Assembly (NCBI GenBank): GCA_964435635.1
Contig: CAYSZU010000011.1
Span: forward strand, 1-24,369
From: DAOOOU01 sp964435635
GTDB taxonomy: Bacteria; Bacillota_I; Bacilli_A; RF39; UBA660
Length of the DNA: 24,369 nucleotides
Direction of reading: 5' to 3'
Program-made: the position numbers and the translations under genes
The notes under the pieces: generated by a model
Seen by the model: only the letters and a program-made list of their open reading frames with translations
Databases searched by the model: none
Told to the model about the DNA's origin: nothing
Shown here: piece by piece, positions 6,628-15,182 of the stretch
Numbering within the stretch: position 1 is the stretch's first letter
Layout: every line of letters starts with the position of its first letter

Positions 6628-8921
6628 ATCTCTTTATAGTTTTTAACTAAAATTATTTCAATTTCCGTCTTAATATGATCAGGAATATCATCAAGATCAA
6701 AACGATTGCCCTCAGGAATAAAGAATGTTTTTAATCCCTCGTTATAACCACCAATAATTTTTTCTTTGATGCCGCCAATTTTTATTATATCACCGCGCAG
6801 CGTAATCTCTCCAGTCATTGCTAAATCACCATCAATGACTTTATCAAGCATTAAACTTAATAACGCTGTAACGATTGCACAACCAGCACTTGGCCCATCT
6901 TTTGGTGTTGCCGCTTCTAAAAAATGGATATGAAGATTACGTTGATCAAAATAATAATCATTTATCTTAAAATAATCTTTATGATAACGGATGTAACTAA
7001 CTGCTACTTTAATACTCTCATTCATTACCTGACCAAGTAGACCAGTTACTTCTATCTTTCCTTTGCCAGGATAAAAACAACACTCAATTGGCATTACTAA
7101 ACCACCAAGGGGCGTATAAGCTAAGCCATTTGCAAGGCCTGGTACCCGAGTAAATATATTTAGATTTCGATCATGCTTTTCATTACCAATTAAAGCAATT
7201 AAATCTTTTTTATGAACCGTTTTCTTAATTGGTTTAACTTCAATCATACTCGTCGTAATTATTTTTCGCACAATGCCGGCAATCTTTCTTTCTAAATCAC
7301 GAACTCCTGCTTCTTGCGTATAGTTTTTAATTAAAGTTATAATAACCTCATCATTTATTTTTAATTCTTTACTAGTAATTAAGTGATCTTTAAATATTTT
7401 AGGAATTAAATGTTTTTTAGCAATATCGATTTTTTCATCTTCGGTATAACTAGATAATTCAATAATTTCTAACCGATCTTTTAAAACCTCAGGAATTGCA
7501 TTTGAATCATTAGCAGTTAAAATAAATAACACTTTTGATAAATCAAATGGTTCTTCAACATAATTATCAGTAAATGATTTGTTTTGCTCTAAATCTAAAA
7601 TATCAAGGAGAACACTAGCTGGATCACCCTTATAATCTTTAACCATTTTGTCAACTTCATCAATTAAAATAACTGGGTTATTACTTTCACATTTGTTTAA
7701 CGCCTGAATTATTTTTCCCGGACTAGCTCCTATATAAGTACGCCGATGGCCATTTAATTCAGTTGAATCATTTAAGCCCCCAACACTTATTTTATAAAAT
7801 TCTTTTTGTAAACTTTTAGCAATTCCTTGACTAAGTGAGGTCTTACCAACTCCTGGTGGACCAACCAAACAAATAATTGGACTATTAATATTTGGGTTTC
7901 TCATTTTAACAGCCATATATTCGATAATTCGCTCTTTAATTTTTTCTAAGCCATAATGGGTTTCATCAAGATGTCCTCTTATTTCTTCTAAATCAGTATT
8001 ATCGGTTGTTGCTTGTTGCCAAGGCAAAGCTAAAACTAAATCTAAGTAGTTTCTTATAATTGATAATTCCGGACTTGACTCATTAGTATATTCATATTTC
8101 TTAATTTCATTTAAAATCTTTTTGTGAGTTTTTTCTGGTAAATTAAGGGTATTAAGTTTTTCTAAATATTCAAAAACTAAATTATCCTTGGCGTTTTCCT
8201 CCCCAAGTTCTTTTTTAATCTGGGTTATTTTCTCCCGTAAAATAAATTCTTTTTGGTTAGTCTCAAATTCATCTTTTAATGACTCATCAATTTTTTGATC
8301 AAGTTCCAAAATTTGTAGTTCAATATTTAGATCATATATTAAATTGTTTGCCCGATATAAGGCATTAATTTCTTCCATATAAGCTAATTTTTTTTCAACT
8401 TTCAAAGGGACAAAAGAAGCAATCATATCTGTTAATTTATTTAAATCTTCCACCCCATCAATAATAGTCATAATACTATTTGAAATATAAGGCGAAGCTT
8501 TTATATATTTTTCAAGGGTATCAATTAATTTTCTTTTTAAAGCACTTTCCTCAATGGCATCAAATTTAGGTAAAATTAATTCAGTATAAGAAGCTTCTAG
8601 AATGTCAATATCATCACTCTTATTAACATATTTTTTAACTTTTACTCTTTTAAGACCAGAAATAACAACTCTTAAACTTCCATTTGGTAATTCAATTTTA
8701 CTTTTAATTTTACCAACTACCCCAACCTCTGGCAAATCACTAACTTCAGGGGCTTCTTCAAATTGATCTTTAGGGCAAACAACTAGTAAATGACCTTGAT
8801 GATTTTTATTAGCTAAGTTTATCACTTTTGAACTAATTGCATTGTTAAGTTCTAAACGAACCTCTTGATTAGGTAGTAATACGAGACCTTTTAGAAGCAT
8901 TATCGGTAAAACTTGAATCAT
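6603..8921 (-). CDS. lon: ATP-dependent protease Lon (LonA)
   Basis: Lon degrades misfolded and regulatory proteins in the cytoplasm. From ATG at 8921 it has 772 residues, the usual LonA length. The N-terminal substrate-binding domain begins MIQVLPIMLLKGLVLLP. The AAA+ module has Walker A GPPGVGKT (354-361) and Walker B ILIDEVDK (418-425). The C-terminal protease domain has catalytic Ser678 in DGPSAG and Lys721 in GGIKEK. An upstream in-frame TTG at 8936 is rejected because AGGAGGCGG, a near-perfect Shine-Dalgarno, occupies that stretch 5-6 nt before the ATG. Lon is a single-gene unit with a strong promoter and its own terminator. I saw no CtsR- or HrcA-type operator. Its N-terminal leader is shorter than in many homologues but otherwise unremarkable. 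Confidence 0.97.
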   Translation of the reverse strand: MIQVLPIMLLKGLVLLPNQEVRLELNNAISSKVINLANKNHQGHLLVVCPKDQFEEAPEVSDLPEVGVVGKIKSKIELPNGSLRVVISGLKRVKVKKYVNKSDDIDILEASYTELILPKFDAIEESALKRKLIDTLEKYIKASPYISNSIMTIIDGVEDLNKLTDMIASFVPLKVEKKLAYMEEINALYRANNLIYDLNIELQILELDQKIDESLKDEFETNQKEFILREKITQIKKELGEENAKDNLVFEYLEKLNTLNLPEKTHKKILNEIKKYEYTNESSPELSIIRNYLDLVLALPWQQATTDNTDLEEIRGHLDETHYGLEKIKERIIEYMAVKMRNPNINSPIICLVGPPGVGKTSLSQGIAKSLQKEFYKISVGGLNDSTELNGHRRTYIGASPGKIIQALNKCESNNPVILIDEVDKMVKDYKGDPASVLLDILDLEQNKSFTDNYVEEPFDLSKVLFILTANDSNAIPEVLKDRLEIIELSSYTEDEKIDIAKKHLIPKIFKDHLITSKELKINDEVIITLIKNYTQEAGVRDLERKIAGIVRKIITTSMIEVKPIKKTVHKKDLIALIGNEKHDRNLNIFTRVPGLANGLAYTPLGGLVMPIECCFYPGKGKIEVTGLLGQVMNESIKVAVSYIRYHKDYFKINDYYFDQRNLHIHFLEAATPKDGPSAGCAIVTALLSLMLDKVIDGDLAMTGEITLRGDIIKIGGIKEKIIGGYNEGLKTFFIPEGNRFDLDDIPDHIKTEIEIILVKNYKEIFAYIFSK

Positions 8922-8952
8922 AATCCGCCTCCTCAAAGATTTAATAACATTT

Positions 8953-8981
8953 ATTATATAAGTATAATTGTCTTTTGTAAA
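8953..8981 (-). promoter_or_regulatory. Strong sigma-A type promoter of lon
   Basis: The minus strand reads TTTACA, exactly 17 nt, then TATAAT (5/6 and 6/6 matches). The predicted leader is about 25 nt, ending in an AGGAGGCGG Shine-Dalgarno. Just upstream, AAAATTC occurs twice (8983-8997), possibly an AT-rich UP-like element. Confidence 0.75.
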
Positions 8982-9004
8982 TGAATTTTGAATTTTTTAG
9001 CAAT

Positions 9005-9030
9005 AAAAAAGAGAAACTTAATTCTCTTTT
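9005..9030 (-). terminator. Intrinsic terminator of tig
   Basis: AAAGAGAA and TTCTCTTT form an 8-9 bp stem with a 6-nt loop followed by a run of T on the minus strand. The TAA stop of tig (9018-9020) is in the loop region, so the coding end forms half of the hairpin. Confidence 0.75.
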
Positions 9031-10262
9031 AAAAATTCAATTGCTTTGTGCATTCTAACATCATACTTAACAGTTTCCAAACCACCAAAGTTTGCTAGGA
9101 ATTCTTCTTTTGCCATACCATATTGCAATGCCATGTTTTCAGCTTCGGTATTTGCTTCTTCATCAGTAACAATAAACTTTTCTTTATCAGCAATTGCCTC
9201 TAGAAGATAGCGATATTTTACGCGCTTAGTTGCTTCTGGTTCCATTTGCTTATGAAGATCCTGATGTTCTTGATGAGTAAATTCAAGATATTGCTCAATT
9301 GTTAAACCTTGCATTTTAATCTGCTCTTCAAACTGACGAATCATTCGATGAACTTCATCACTAATAATTTCTTCGTTAATCTCAACCTTAAGATTCTTGG
9401 CTGCTGCTTCTAAACAATCATTAATATATTTATCTTCCGCTTCAGCTTCCTTGCGAGCCTTAATTGAATTTTCAATTTCAGTATTAAATTCTGCTTCTGT
9501 TTTAACCTTATCAAAACCTAAATCCTGATAGAAAGTTTCATTTAAAGCTGGTAAGATTCTTTCTTTTATTTCAATAACTTTAACCTTAAATTTAACTTCT
9601 TTATCTTTTAATTCTGGCGTATAATTTTCCGGAAACTTTAAATCTAATTCTTTTGTTTCACCACTTTTCATTCCTACTAAGCCTTCTTCAAAGCCAGGAA
9701 TAAAAGTATGGGAACCAATCTCAAGTGGATAATTTGCTCCACTGCCACCTTCTAATGGTTTGCCATCAATAAATCCTTCAAAATCAATAACAGCTGTGTT
9801 ACCCATTACAATTTGACCGTTTTCTTTAATCGCAATATCAGCAAATTTATCAGCTAATTTTGTGATTTCAGCAGTTATCTCTTCTTTGGTAACTTTAATC
9901 GCTTCTTTTTTAACCCCAAGTTTAGTATATTTTGATAAGCTTACTTCTGGTTTAGTAATAATTGTAAAACTAAAGATTACTCGTTCTTGATTGATATCTT
10001 TAATATCAATTTTTGGTTCAACAACCGGAATAATTTTATTATCAGTTAATAATTTCGTATAAGCTAGCCCTGCTGCGGCATCAACTGCATCCATATATAA
10101 AGATTCAATGCCGAATTTTTTTAAATATATTTCTTTTGTAATAGCTCCTTTTCGAAAGCCATCTATTTTAGTATTTTTAACTTTCTTTTTAAAAGCCTCA
10201 TCTAAACTTTTTGTCCATTCACTATCTTTTATTTCAATTTCAATTGTTTTAACATTTTTCAT
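9018..10262 (-). CDS. tig: Trigger factor (ribosome-associated chaperone and peptidyl-prolyl isomerase)
   Basis: Trigger factor binds the ribosome exit tunnel and assists folding of nascent chains. From ATG at 10262 the product has 414 residues. The N-terminal ribosome-binding domain contains the signature loop as GFRKGAITKEIYLKKFG; the usual GFRKGxxP has Thr where Pro is expected, but the Phe-Arg-Lys contact residues are present. An FKBP-type PPIase domain follows (about 150-235: AVIDFEGFIDGKPLEGG, FIPGFEEGLVGMKSGE), then a C-terminal chaperone domain. A TTG 27 nt upstream is rejected: AAAGGA lies 8 nt before the chosen ATG. It follows greA, with a weak hairpin and possible -10 sequences between them, so it may be partly cotranscribed. 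Confidence 0.96.
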   Translation of the reverse strand: MKNVKTIEIEIKDSEWTKSLDEAFKKKVKNTKIDGFRKGAITKEIYLKKFGIESLYMDAVDAAAGLAYTKLLTDNKIIPVVEPKIDIKDINQERVIFSFTIITKPEVSLSKYTKLGVKKEAIKVTKEEITAEITKLADKFADIAIKENGQIVMGNTAVIDFEGFIDGKPLEGGSGANYPLEIGSHTFIPGFEEGLVGMKSGETKELDLKFPENYTPELKDKEVKFKVKVIEIKERILPALNETFYQDLGFDKVKTEAEFNTEIENSIKARKEAEAEDKYINDCLEAAAKNLKVEINEEIISDEVHRMIRQFEEQIKMQGLTIEQYLEFTHQEHQDLHKQMEPEATKRVKYRYLLEAIADKEKFIVTDEEANTEAENMALQYGMAKEEFLANFGGLETVKYDVRMHKAIEFLKEN

Positions 10263-10314
10263 GATTGATTTCCTTTCTTTAATCGCCAAAATATAATTAT
10301 GCCTAATGCTAATT

Positions 10315-10335
10315 AAAAATTGCCTTAAGCAATTT
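10315..10335 (-). terminator. Weak candidate terminator of greA
   Basis: On the minus strand AAATTGC and GCAATTT pair over a 5-nt loop and continue into TTAATT. The greA TAA stop (10325-10327) is in the loop. The stem has only two G-C pairs and the T-run is part of the stem, so read-through into tig is likely. Confidence 0.4.
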
Positions 10336-10795
10336 CAATTATTTTTATTTGATAATCGCCATTTGGGCTGGATACGTTAACAACTGTTCCAACTGGTTGA
10401 CCCATAATTGCCATGCCAAGTGGTGATTCATTCGAAATTTCATTAGCAAAAGGATCAACTTCTTCTGAACCTACTACTTTATAAACTTCTCGTTCTTGAT
10501 CAACCGTATATTCAACAGTGACATTGTGGCCAACATTAACCATGTCATTTGAAGCATGATCAATAATCTTGCTATGTTCTAATTTATATTCCAAATCTTT
10601 AATTCGGCTTTCAAGATGAGCTTGTTCTTCACGGGCTGCATCATAATCTGCATTTTCTGACAAATCACCTTGGGCACGGGCCTCTTTTAAAGCTTTTATA
10701 ATTTCTGGTCTTCTAACGATTTTTAAATTATTTAATTCTGCTTCTAATTCCAAATATCCTTCAGCAGTTAAAAGCACTTCTTTTTTCTGTGACAT
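10325..10795 (-). CDS. greA: Transcription elongation factor GreA
   Basis: GreA enters the secondary channel of RNA polymerase and stimulates cleavage of backtracked transcripts. The 156-residue length is typical. An N-terminal antiparallel coiled coil (about 1-75) carries the acidic tip GDLSENADYDAAREEQ with Asp44, Glu47 and Asp50, and an FKBP-like C-terminal domain follows (SPLGMAIMGQPVGTVV). GAGGTG lies 7 nt before the ATG. It starts 38 nt after the second U32 gene, continuing the conserved block; in Bacillus subtilis udk lies between these two genes but is absent here. Confidence 0.96.
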   Translation of the reverse strand: MSQKKEVLLTAEGYLELEAELNNLKIVRRPEIIKALKEARAQGDLSENADYDAAREEQAHLESRIKDLEYKLEHSKIIDHASNDMVNVGHNVTVEYTVDQEREVYKVVGSEEVDPFANEISNESPLGMAIMGQPVGTVVNVSSPNGDYQIKIIEIA

Positions 10796-10833
10796 CCTTC
10801 TTCACCTCACTAAAAATAGTCCACATAAGGATA

Positions 10834-12033
10834 CTACATAAAGGCAGAAATGTCAAACACTTTCAACCGCATAATATCTCCCGGATTTAAAGGGCTTAGC
10901 AGCTTAAATCTAACAATCATTTGGGGATGACGAGCAATTTCAATTAGATTATCATCTTTATCATAAATATCTTCTACTTGATAGGAAAAGCAGGTTGTTT
11001 GAGGGCCAAAAAATTCTACCTGATCTCCCCTTTTAAAATAATTTCGTTGCTCTAAAGTTACCATTTGTTGGACTTCATCATATGCTAAAACAACTCCTAG
11101 AAAATCTTGATTAGAAACCTCTTCCCGACCAATAAAATATTGTTCATCAACGCCTGGTAATGCATCAAAAAACTGGGCTTGTGAATCACGATTCGCACAG
11201 CGATTTAAGATAGCTAAATAATATTTTAATTTACCAGGTGCTAAATTGCCGTTTTTAATCGCTTCAATAATTTGCCGGTAATAATATATTACCGTTGCCA
11301 AATAATAAATACTTCGCATCCGCCCCTCAATTTTAAAAGAGGTAATTCCTATTTTAATCATTTCTTCTAAATGATTAACCATATTTAAGTCTTTCGGCAT
11401 CATACTAAATTCATTATCATAACCATCAGCAATAAAAGACCAACGACAAATTTGGGAACAACCGCCCCGGTTAGAATCGCGATTAGTTGCATAATTAGAT
11501 AATACACAACGACCACTCATACTAGTACACATTGCCCCATGAACAAAGCATTCCAGTTCTATTCTAGATAGTTCCTTTATTTTAATAATGTCTTCTCGAC
11601 TCGCCTCACGAGCTAAAACAACTCTTTTTGCCCCTGCTTCTTGATAATAATTTACGGTTTCATAATTTAGAGCACTAACCTGGGTTGAAATATGTAAATC
11701 AAAATGATACTGCTGCTTGTTATATAAAGCAATAACAGCCGCATCACTAACAATAATAGCATCAATACCATATTCATCTAGTTGCCTTAAATAATCTTCT
11801 AGACCAATTAAATCTCGATCATGAAAAACAATATTTACCGTAACATAAACTTTTTTGTTTAAACCGTGGGCAAAAATAACAGCTTCTTTTATTTCTGCTA
11901 AACTAAAATTAGTAGCATTAGCTCTTAAACTATAGTTTTGCCCACCAATATAAACCGCATCTGCCCCATGATTAAAAGCAACTTTTAATCTTTCTAAATC
12001 ACCGGCGGGAGCTAATAATTCGATTTTATTCAT
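10834..12033 (-). CDS. trhP2: U32 family tRNA 5-hydroxyuridine synthesis protein (TrhP/YrrO-like)
   Basis: This is the longer of two tandem U32 ('peptidase U32') proteins. In Bacillus subtilis the equivalents YrrN and YrrO are needed for prephenate-dependent hydroxylation of wobble U34 to ho5U; they are not demonstrated peptidases. The 399-residue product begins IELLAPAGDLERLKVAF and has the U32 signature ECFVHGAMCTSMSGRC at 161-176. Conserved cysteines Cys169, Cys176, Cys192 and Cys196 (GGCSQICRW) are likely iron-sulfur ligands. A C-terminal beta-barrel-like part follows (FFDALPG, RGDQVEFFGP). The start overlaps the previous gene by 8 bp, indicating coupled translation. The assignment is by family and gene order. 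Confidence 0.9.
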   Translation of the reverse strand: MNKIELLAPAGDLERLKVAFNHGADAVYIGGQNYSLRANATNFSLAEIKEAVIFAHGLNKKVYVTVNIVFHDRDLIGLEDYLRQLDEYGIDAIIVSDAAVIALYNKQQYHFDLHISTQVSALNYETVNYYQEAGAKRVVLAREASREDIIKIKELSRIELECFVHGAMCTSMSGRCVLSNYATNRDSNRGGCSQICRWSFIADGYDNEFSMMPKDLNMVNHLEEMIKIGITSFKIEGRMRSIYYLATVIYYYRQIIEAIKNGNLAPGKLKYYLAILNRCANRDSQAQFFDALPGVDEQYFIGREEVSNQDFLGVVLAYDEVQQMVTLEQRNYFKRGDQVEFFGPQTTCFSYQVEDIYDKDDNLIEIARHPQMIVRFKLLSPLNPGDIMRLKVFDISAFM

Positions 12034-12838
12034 TATTAATCCGCTCCTTTAAACGATAAATTGTTTCCTGATCTAAAAAACCTTGGTCAAGATTATCTAT
12101 TAATAATTTTTCGCCATTAATAAAGCTAATTAAATCTGCTGCTTTTAAAAACACTGAATCGATTAAATAATAATAAACATCTGATTTTTCTAATAAACGG
12201 GTGCCATCAAAAACCGCATTATTATATATTACCGTCCCTTTATTATTTTCAATAACAAGAAACTCTAAACCGGTTTGTGGTTCTTTAATAATTGCTACCG
12301 GTAACTTTGCTAAATTATACTTAATTGCATAGTTACTTAGTAGTAATCTTCTTGAATACATTATTTGCTGATAGCCAAAAGCACTAAGGGTTAATTTATT
12401 AGGAAAGCGATCAACAATCGTTCTAACTTCGTTATAAGTAAGTTCACTAGCCAAAACAACACTATCAACCCCTTTTTTTAACCAATAACTAACAGCTTCT
12501 TGATTACATAATAAATGATTAGGATAATAAATTAATTCATATGGTAAGTTATTTTTCTTTACGATTTGATAGATGGCAATATCTTCATAGATAATTCCTT
12601 TTATCGCTAAAGGTTTTTGCAAAAACGCTTCTATCGCTTCAACTTCTGCACAATTTAATAACTGATTAATCAATAAATATTTATCACCTGGTAGCGCCTC
12701 AATATCATTATAATCATAAGTGTTAGCATAACCAACCGAAAAGTCTTTTAAAGCAAAAAGGAAAGCAGTTATACCCGCTTTCTGATAATCTTTTATATCG
12801 ACCAAATTAGTAACTAAAACTAAGTACTTATTTGTCAT
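12026..12838 (-). CDS. trhP1: Short U32 family protein, TrhP1/YrrN-like partner
   Basis: The 270-residue product is a shorter, diverged U32 homologue lying between trmR and the longer U32 gene, the position of yrrN in Bacillus subtilis. The region equivalent to the cysteine signature reads SAFGYQQIMYSRRLLLSNY and has no cysteine, so it probably does not hold the iron-sulfur cluster and may act as a partner of the longer paralogue. It has only two cysteines (LLNCAEV and HLLCNQE). Its ATG overlaps the end of the methyltransferase gene by 11 bp and its end overlaps the next gene by 8 bp, so the three are tightly coupled. Function is inferred from synteny. Confidence 0.82.
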   Translation of the reverse strand: MTNKYLVLVTNLVDIKDYQKAGITAFLFALKDFSVGYANTYDYNDIEALPGDKYLLINQLLNCAEVEAIEAFLQKPLAIKGIIYEDIAIYQIVKKNNLPYELIYYPNHLLCNQEAVSYWLKKGVDSVVLASELTYNEVRTIVDRFPNKLTLSAFGYQQIMYSRRLLLSNYAIKYNLAKLPVAIIKEPQTGLEFLVIENNKGTVIYNNAVFDGTRLLEKSDVYYYLIDSVFLKAADLISFINGEKLLIDNLDQGFLDQETIYRLKERINNE

Positions 12839-13421
12839 TTTTTCTAATACTCACTGAGAGCCCATCACCAACATCAAAAAATTTTGTATCAAATTCTTGA
12901 TTGGTTTTAAGAAACTTAATGTATTTTTCAATTTTATCAACTAATTGCGCTAAATTCTTGCTATCAATTTTACTTTTATTCCCTACATACCCATGAAACT
13001 TCAAATTGTCAGTGACAATAATTCCATTAGGAGTTAAAAAATGTTTAAACTTTTCAAAAAATTTAATATATTGACCTTTTGAAGCATCAATAAAGATTAA
13101 ATCATATTGAACGTCATTTAAATTAATATTTAAGGCATCTTGATAAACGACTGTTATCTTCTTATCAAGTTCACATTTTTTAACATTCTTTAAGCATTCC
13201 ATATAACGGCTTTCATCTTTCTCAATTGTTGTAACTTTAACATCTTGTGAAGCACTGGCCATTAGAATTGATGAATAACCAATTGCACTACCAATCTCTA
13301 AAATATTTTTAATATTATTAGCTTTAATAAATTTCATAATAAAAGCAATTGAATCTTTTTCAATGATTGGGACATTATAGTCCTTAGCATATTGCTCAAT
13401 TTCTAATATTTTTTCTTTCAT
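12828..13421 (-). CDS. trmR: SAM-dependent O-methyltransferase, TrmR/YrrM-like (tRNA ho5U34 to mo5U34)
   Basis: A class I methyltransferase of the O-methyltransferase 3 family, 197 residues. The SAM-binding motif I is LEIGSAIGYSS (41-51), the acidic residue after beta-2 is in TTIEKDESR (65-72), and the FIDASKGQY motif (110-118) is followed by NGIIVTDNLKFHG, which is typical of metal-assisted O-methyltransferases. In Bacillus subtilis the protein at this position (YrrM/TrmR) methylates 5-hydroxyuridine at tRNA position 34, completing the pathway started by the two downstream U32 proteins. AGGATG precedes the ATG by 6 nt, and the gene begins 4 nt after mltG. The family is certain; the tRNA substrate follows from gene order. 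Confidence 0.9.
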   Translation of the reverse strand: MKEKILEIEQYAKDYNVPIIEKDSIAFIMKFIKANNIKNILEIGSAIGYSSILMASASQDVKVTTIEKDESRYMECLKNVKKCELDKKITVVYQDALNINLNDVQYDLIFIDASKGQYIKFFEKFKHFLTPNGIIVTDNLKFHGYVGNKSKIDSKNLAQLVDKIEKYIKFLKTNQEFDTKFFDVGDGLSVSIRKNDK

Positions 13422-13425
13422 TATC

Positions 13426-14475
13426 TCATCCTATTTCTTTTATTATTCTTAAAAAATCTTCATACTCTTCGGTAAAATATACTTTTCCGGTTTTAATATC
13501 AGCATAGAAATACTTATAATTTGTTAGACTTGGATTCAAAGCGGCATTAATACTCATTAATGATGGGTTGCAAATTGGCCCTACAGGTAATTTAGCAACC
13601 ATATTAATATCATCTCTTGTATTATATGGACTGATTGTATCAATATCCGATTTAGTTAAGATATCTTTCATATCCTTATGAACGGCATAATAAGTTGTAA
13701 CATCCACTCCTAGTGACATATTACTAGCTAGCCTTTTATAGATTACTTGGCTAACTTTAAAGCGATCAGCTTCGCTTACCGCTTCTAATTCAATAATAGC
13801 AGCCATTGATAGAATTTGATGAACTGTGTAACCACTATTTTCAATTGCTGTTCTATATGGAGCTAATCTTTGCTCAGTATTATTAAGAATTTTAGTAAAG
13901 ATATCTTCGATTGAAGCATCATTATAAAATTGATAAGTATCAGGATATATATATCCTTCTAAACCATAATATAAGTTTTTATTTAGGATCTCATCACTTA
14001 GAAACCAGTATTGATCTATTTTCGCTTTTAAATATTCTTCATTACTAATAGCAGCTAAAATATCGCGTTCTTTATAACCAAAAGCCGTACTTATTTGTTC
14101 AACATATTTAACTAAACGGCGGCCTTCCACAAAAGTAAGTCTTACAATATCTTCAGTAATCTTTCCTGAACTAATAATTTTTATTATTTCACGAGCCGAC
14201 ATATTTTTATCTAAAGAGTATTTACCAGCTTGAAGGACAATATCCCCATGAATTCTAAAATATATTAATACGGCCTTCTTATTGCGTAACAACCCAGCAG
14301 CTGCTAAATCTTCAACAATTTTAGCGTTACTTGTTCCAGCTTTAACAATAAAATGATTTTTTTCACTTTCTCTAGCGGGAGCAGTTAAACCAAATTGATA
14401 TAAAAATACACTTGTACTAATCGCAATAAAACCAATTAGTAATAAAGAAACTAAAAATACTTTTAGTTTATTCAT
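13426..14475 (-). CDS. mltG: Endolytic murein transglycosylase MltG
   Basis: MltG cleaves nascent glycan strands at the outer face of the membrane and sets their length. The 349-residue product has an N-terminal membrane helix (about 6-26), a LysM-like segment (HFIVKAGTSNAKIVEDL) and the YceG catalytic domain. The family motif EGYIYPDTYQF is at 173-183. The active-site region AAIIELEAVSEADRFKVSQVIYKRL is at about 225-249, with candidate catalytic Glu229 or Glu231, followed by GVDVTTYYA. Its presence shows the organism makes peptidoglycan, unlike wall-less mollicutes. The start overlaps the DUF1292 gene by 8 bp. Gene order matches Bacillus subtilis yrrL. Confidence 0.95.
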   Translation of the reverse strand: MNKLKVFLVSLLLIGFIAISTSVFLYQFGLTAPARESEKNHFIVKAGTSNAKIVEDLAAAGLLRNKKAVLIYFRIHGDIVLQAGKYSLDKNMSAREIIKIISSGKITEDIVRLTFVEGRRLVKYVEQISTAFGYKERDILAAISNEEYLKAKIDQYWFLSDEILNKNLYYGLEGYIYPDTYQFYNDASIEDIFTKILNNTEQRLAPYRTAIENSGYTVHQILSMAAIIELEAVSEADRFKVSQVIYKRLASNMSLGVDVTTYYAVHKDMKDILTKSDIDTISPYNTRDDINMVAKLPVGPICNPSLMSINAALNPSLTNYKYFYADIKTGKVYFTEEYEDFLRIIKEIG

Positions 14476-14767
14476 TTTTGTCTGTTTCTTCTGCTTCTAA
14501 TTTTGACTGAACTGAGGATAATATATTTTCAATCACTTGCCATTCTTTTTCCGACTCAACTGGTTCTAAAACGGTATTTTCTCCTTTTGGGTCATAAATT
14601 GAAGCATATACTTTAATACTACCCGCTTCATCAACGGTATTATCAGTATAAACAATATAACTTTTTTTTGTTTCATCGGAATCGAAAGTAAACAATACTT
14701 CACATTCAATTTCCTTACCCTCGTCATTTACAATTGTAAATACACTCTTTTTTTCTTCTTCTTTCAT
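14468..14767 (-). CDS. DUF1292 family protein (YrzB-like)
   Basis: A small acidic cytoplasmic protein of 99 residues with the DUF1292 pattern: FTIVNDEGKEIECEVLFTF, then KSYIVYTD, then a C-terminal region ending in acidic residues (EAEETDKNE). The molecular function of the family is unknown. It sits between ruvX and mltG as yrzB does in Bacillus. The start is ATG at 14767 and not GTG at 14776, because AAAGGTGA lies 6 nt upstream of that ATG and spans the GTG. The start falls one base after the ruvX TGA stop. Confidence 0.88.
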   Translation of the reverse strand: MKEEEKKSVFTIVNDEGKEIECEVLFTFDSDETKKSYIVYTDNTVDEAGSIKVYASIYDPKGENTVLEPVESEKEWQVIENILSSVQSKLEAEETDKNE

Positions 14768-14768
14768 T

Positions 14769-15182
14769 TCAATCACCTTTCATTCTTAAATATGTGTCTA
14801 AAATAATACATGCTGCTAAACCATCAATCTTATTTTTTCTTTTTTTTCGGCTAACATCATTTGTTATTAAGATATTTTCTGCTTCAATTGTTGATAATCT
14901 TTCATCAATTAAAACAATCTCAATCTCAATATTTTTAGCAAGTAGCTCCTTAAAGTCTAAACTTCGTTGGGCCGCAAACCCTGATGAATTATTCATGTTT
15001 TTTGGTAAACCTAAGACAATTGTTGTGATTTCTTTGGCGGCGATTATCTTTTTAATTTCGGCAATCAACATTTCACTATTTTGATAGCGAATGACTGGTA
15101 ATGGATTAGCAATTGTATTAGTTTTATCACTAATTGCTAAGCCAAGGGTTTTAGTGCCTAAGTCTAATCCTAAAACTCTCAT
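14769..15182 (-). CDS. ruvX: RuvX/YqgF family RNase H-fold nuclease
   Basis: A 137-residue RNase H-like protein beginning MRVLGLDLGTKTLGLAISD, with the first catalytic Asp in GLDLG. GLPKNMNNSSG and IDERLSTIEAE hold further acidic residues, and a basic KKRKNKIDGLAA segment precedes a likely terminal Asp. The family is implicated in pre-16S rRNA 5' end maturation and was earlier proposed as a Holliday junction resolvase. The ATG overlaps the ireB TGA as ATGA, a 4-bp overlap. The position matches yrrK of Bacillus subtilis. Which role it has here cannot be told from the sequence. Confidence 0.93.
   Translation of the reverse strand: MRVLGLDLGTKTLGLAISDKTNTIANPLPVIRYQNSEMLIAEIKKIIAAKEITTIVLGLPKNMNNSSGFAAQRSLDFKELLAKNIEIEIVLIDERLSTIEAENILITNDVSRKKRKNKIDGLAACIILDTYLRMKGD

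Noticed and set aside
8922..8936. Upstream TTG start adding five residues to Lon
   Set aside because: The stretch is the AGGAGG Shine-Dalgarno for the ATG at 8921; the same logic removes upstream starts at cpaF, DUF1292, ireB and the PDZ protease.
10108..10296. 62-codon plus-strand frame
   Set aside because: Antisense to the trigger factor start, low complexity hydrophobic translation produced by Lys- and Glu-rich coding on the other strand.
10834..12838. Two adjacent U32 genes as one gene broken by a frameshift
   Set aside because: The two products are paralogues, each with its own start and N-terminal domain, and the pair is conserved in this order in Bacillus.
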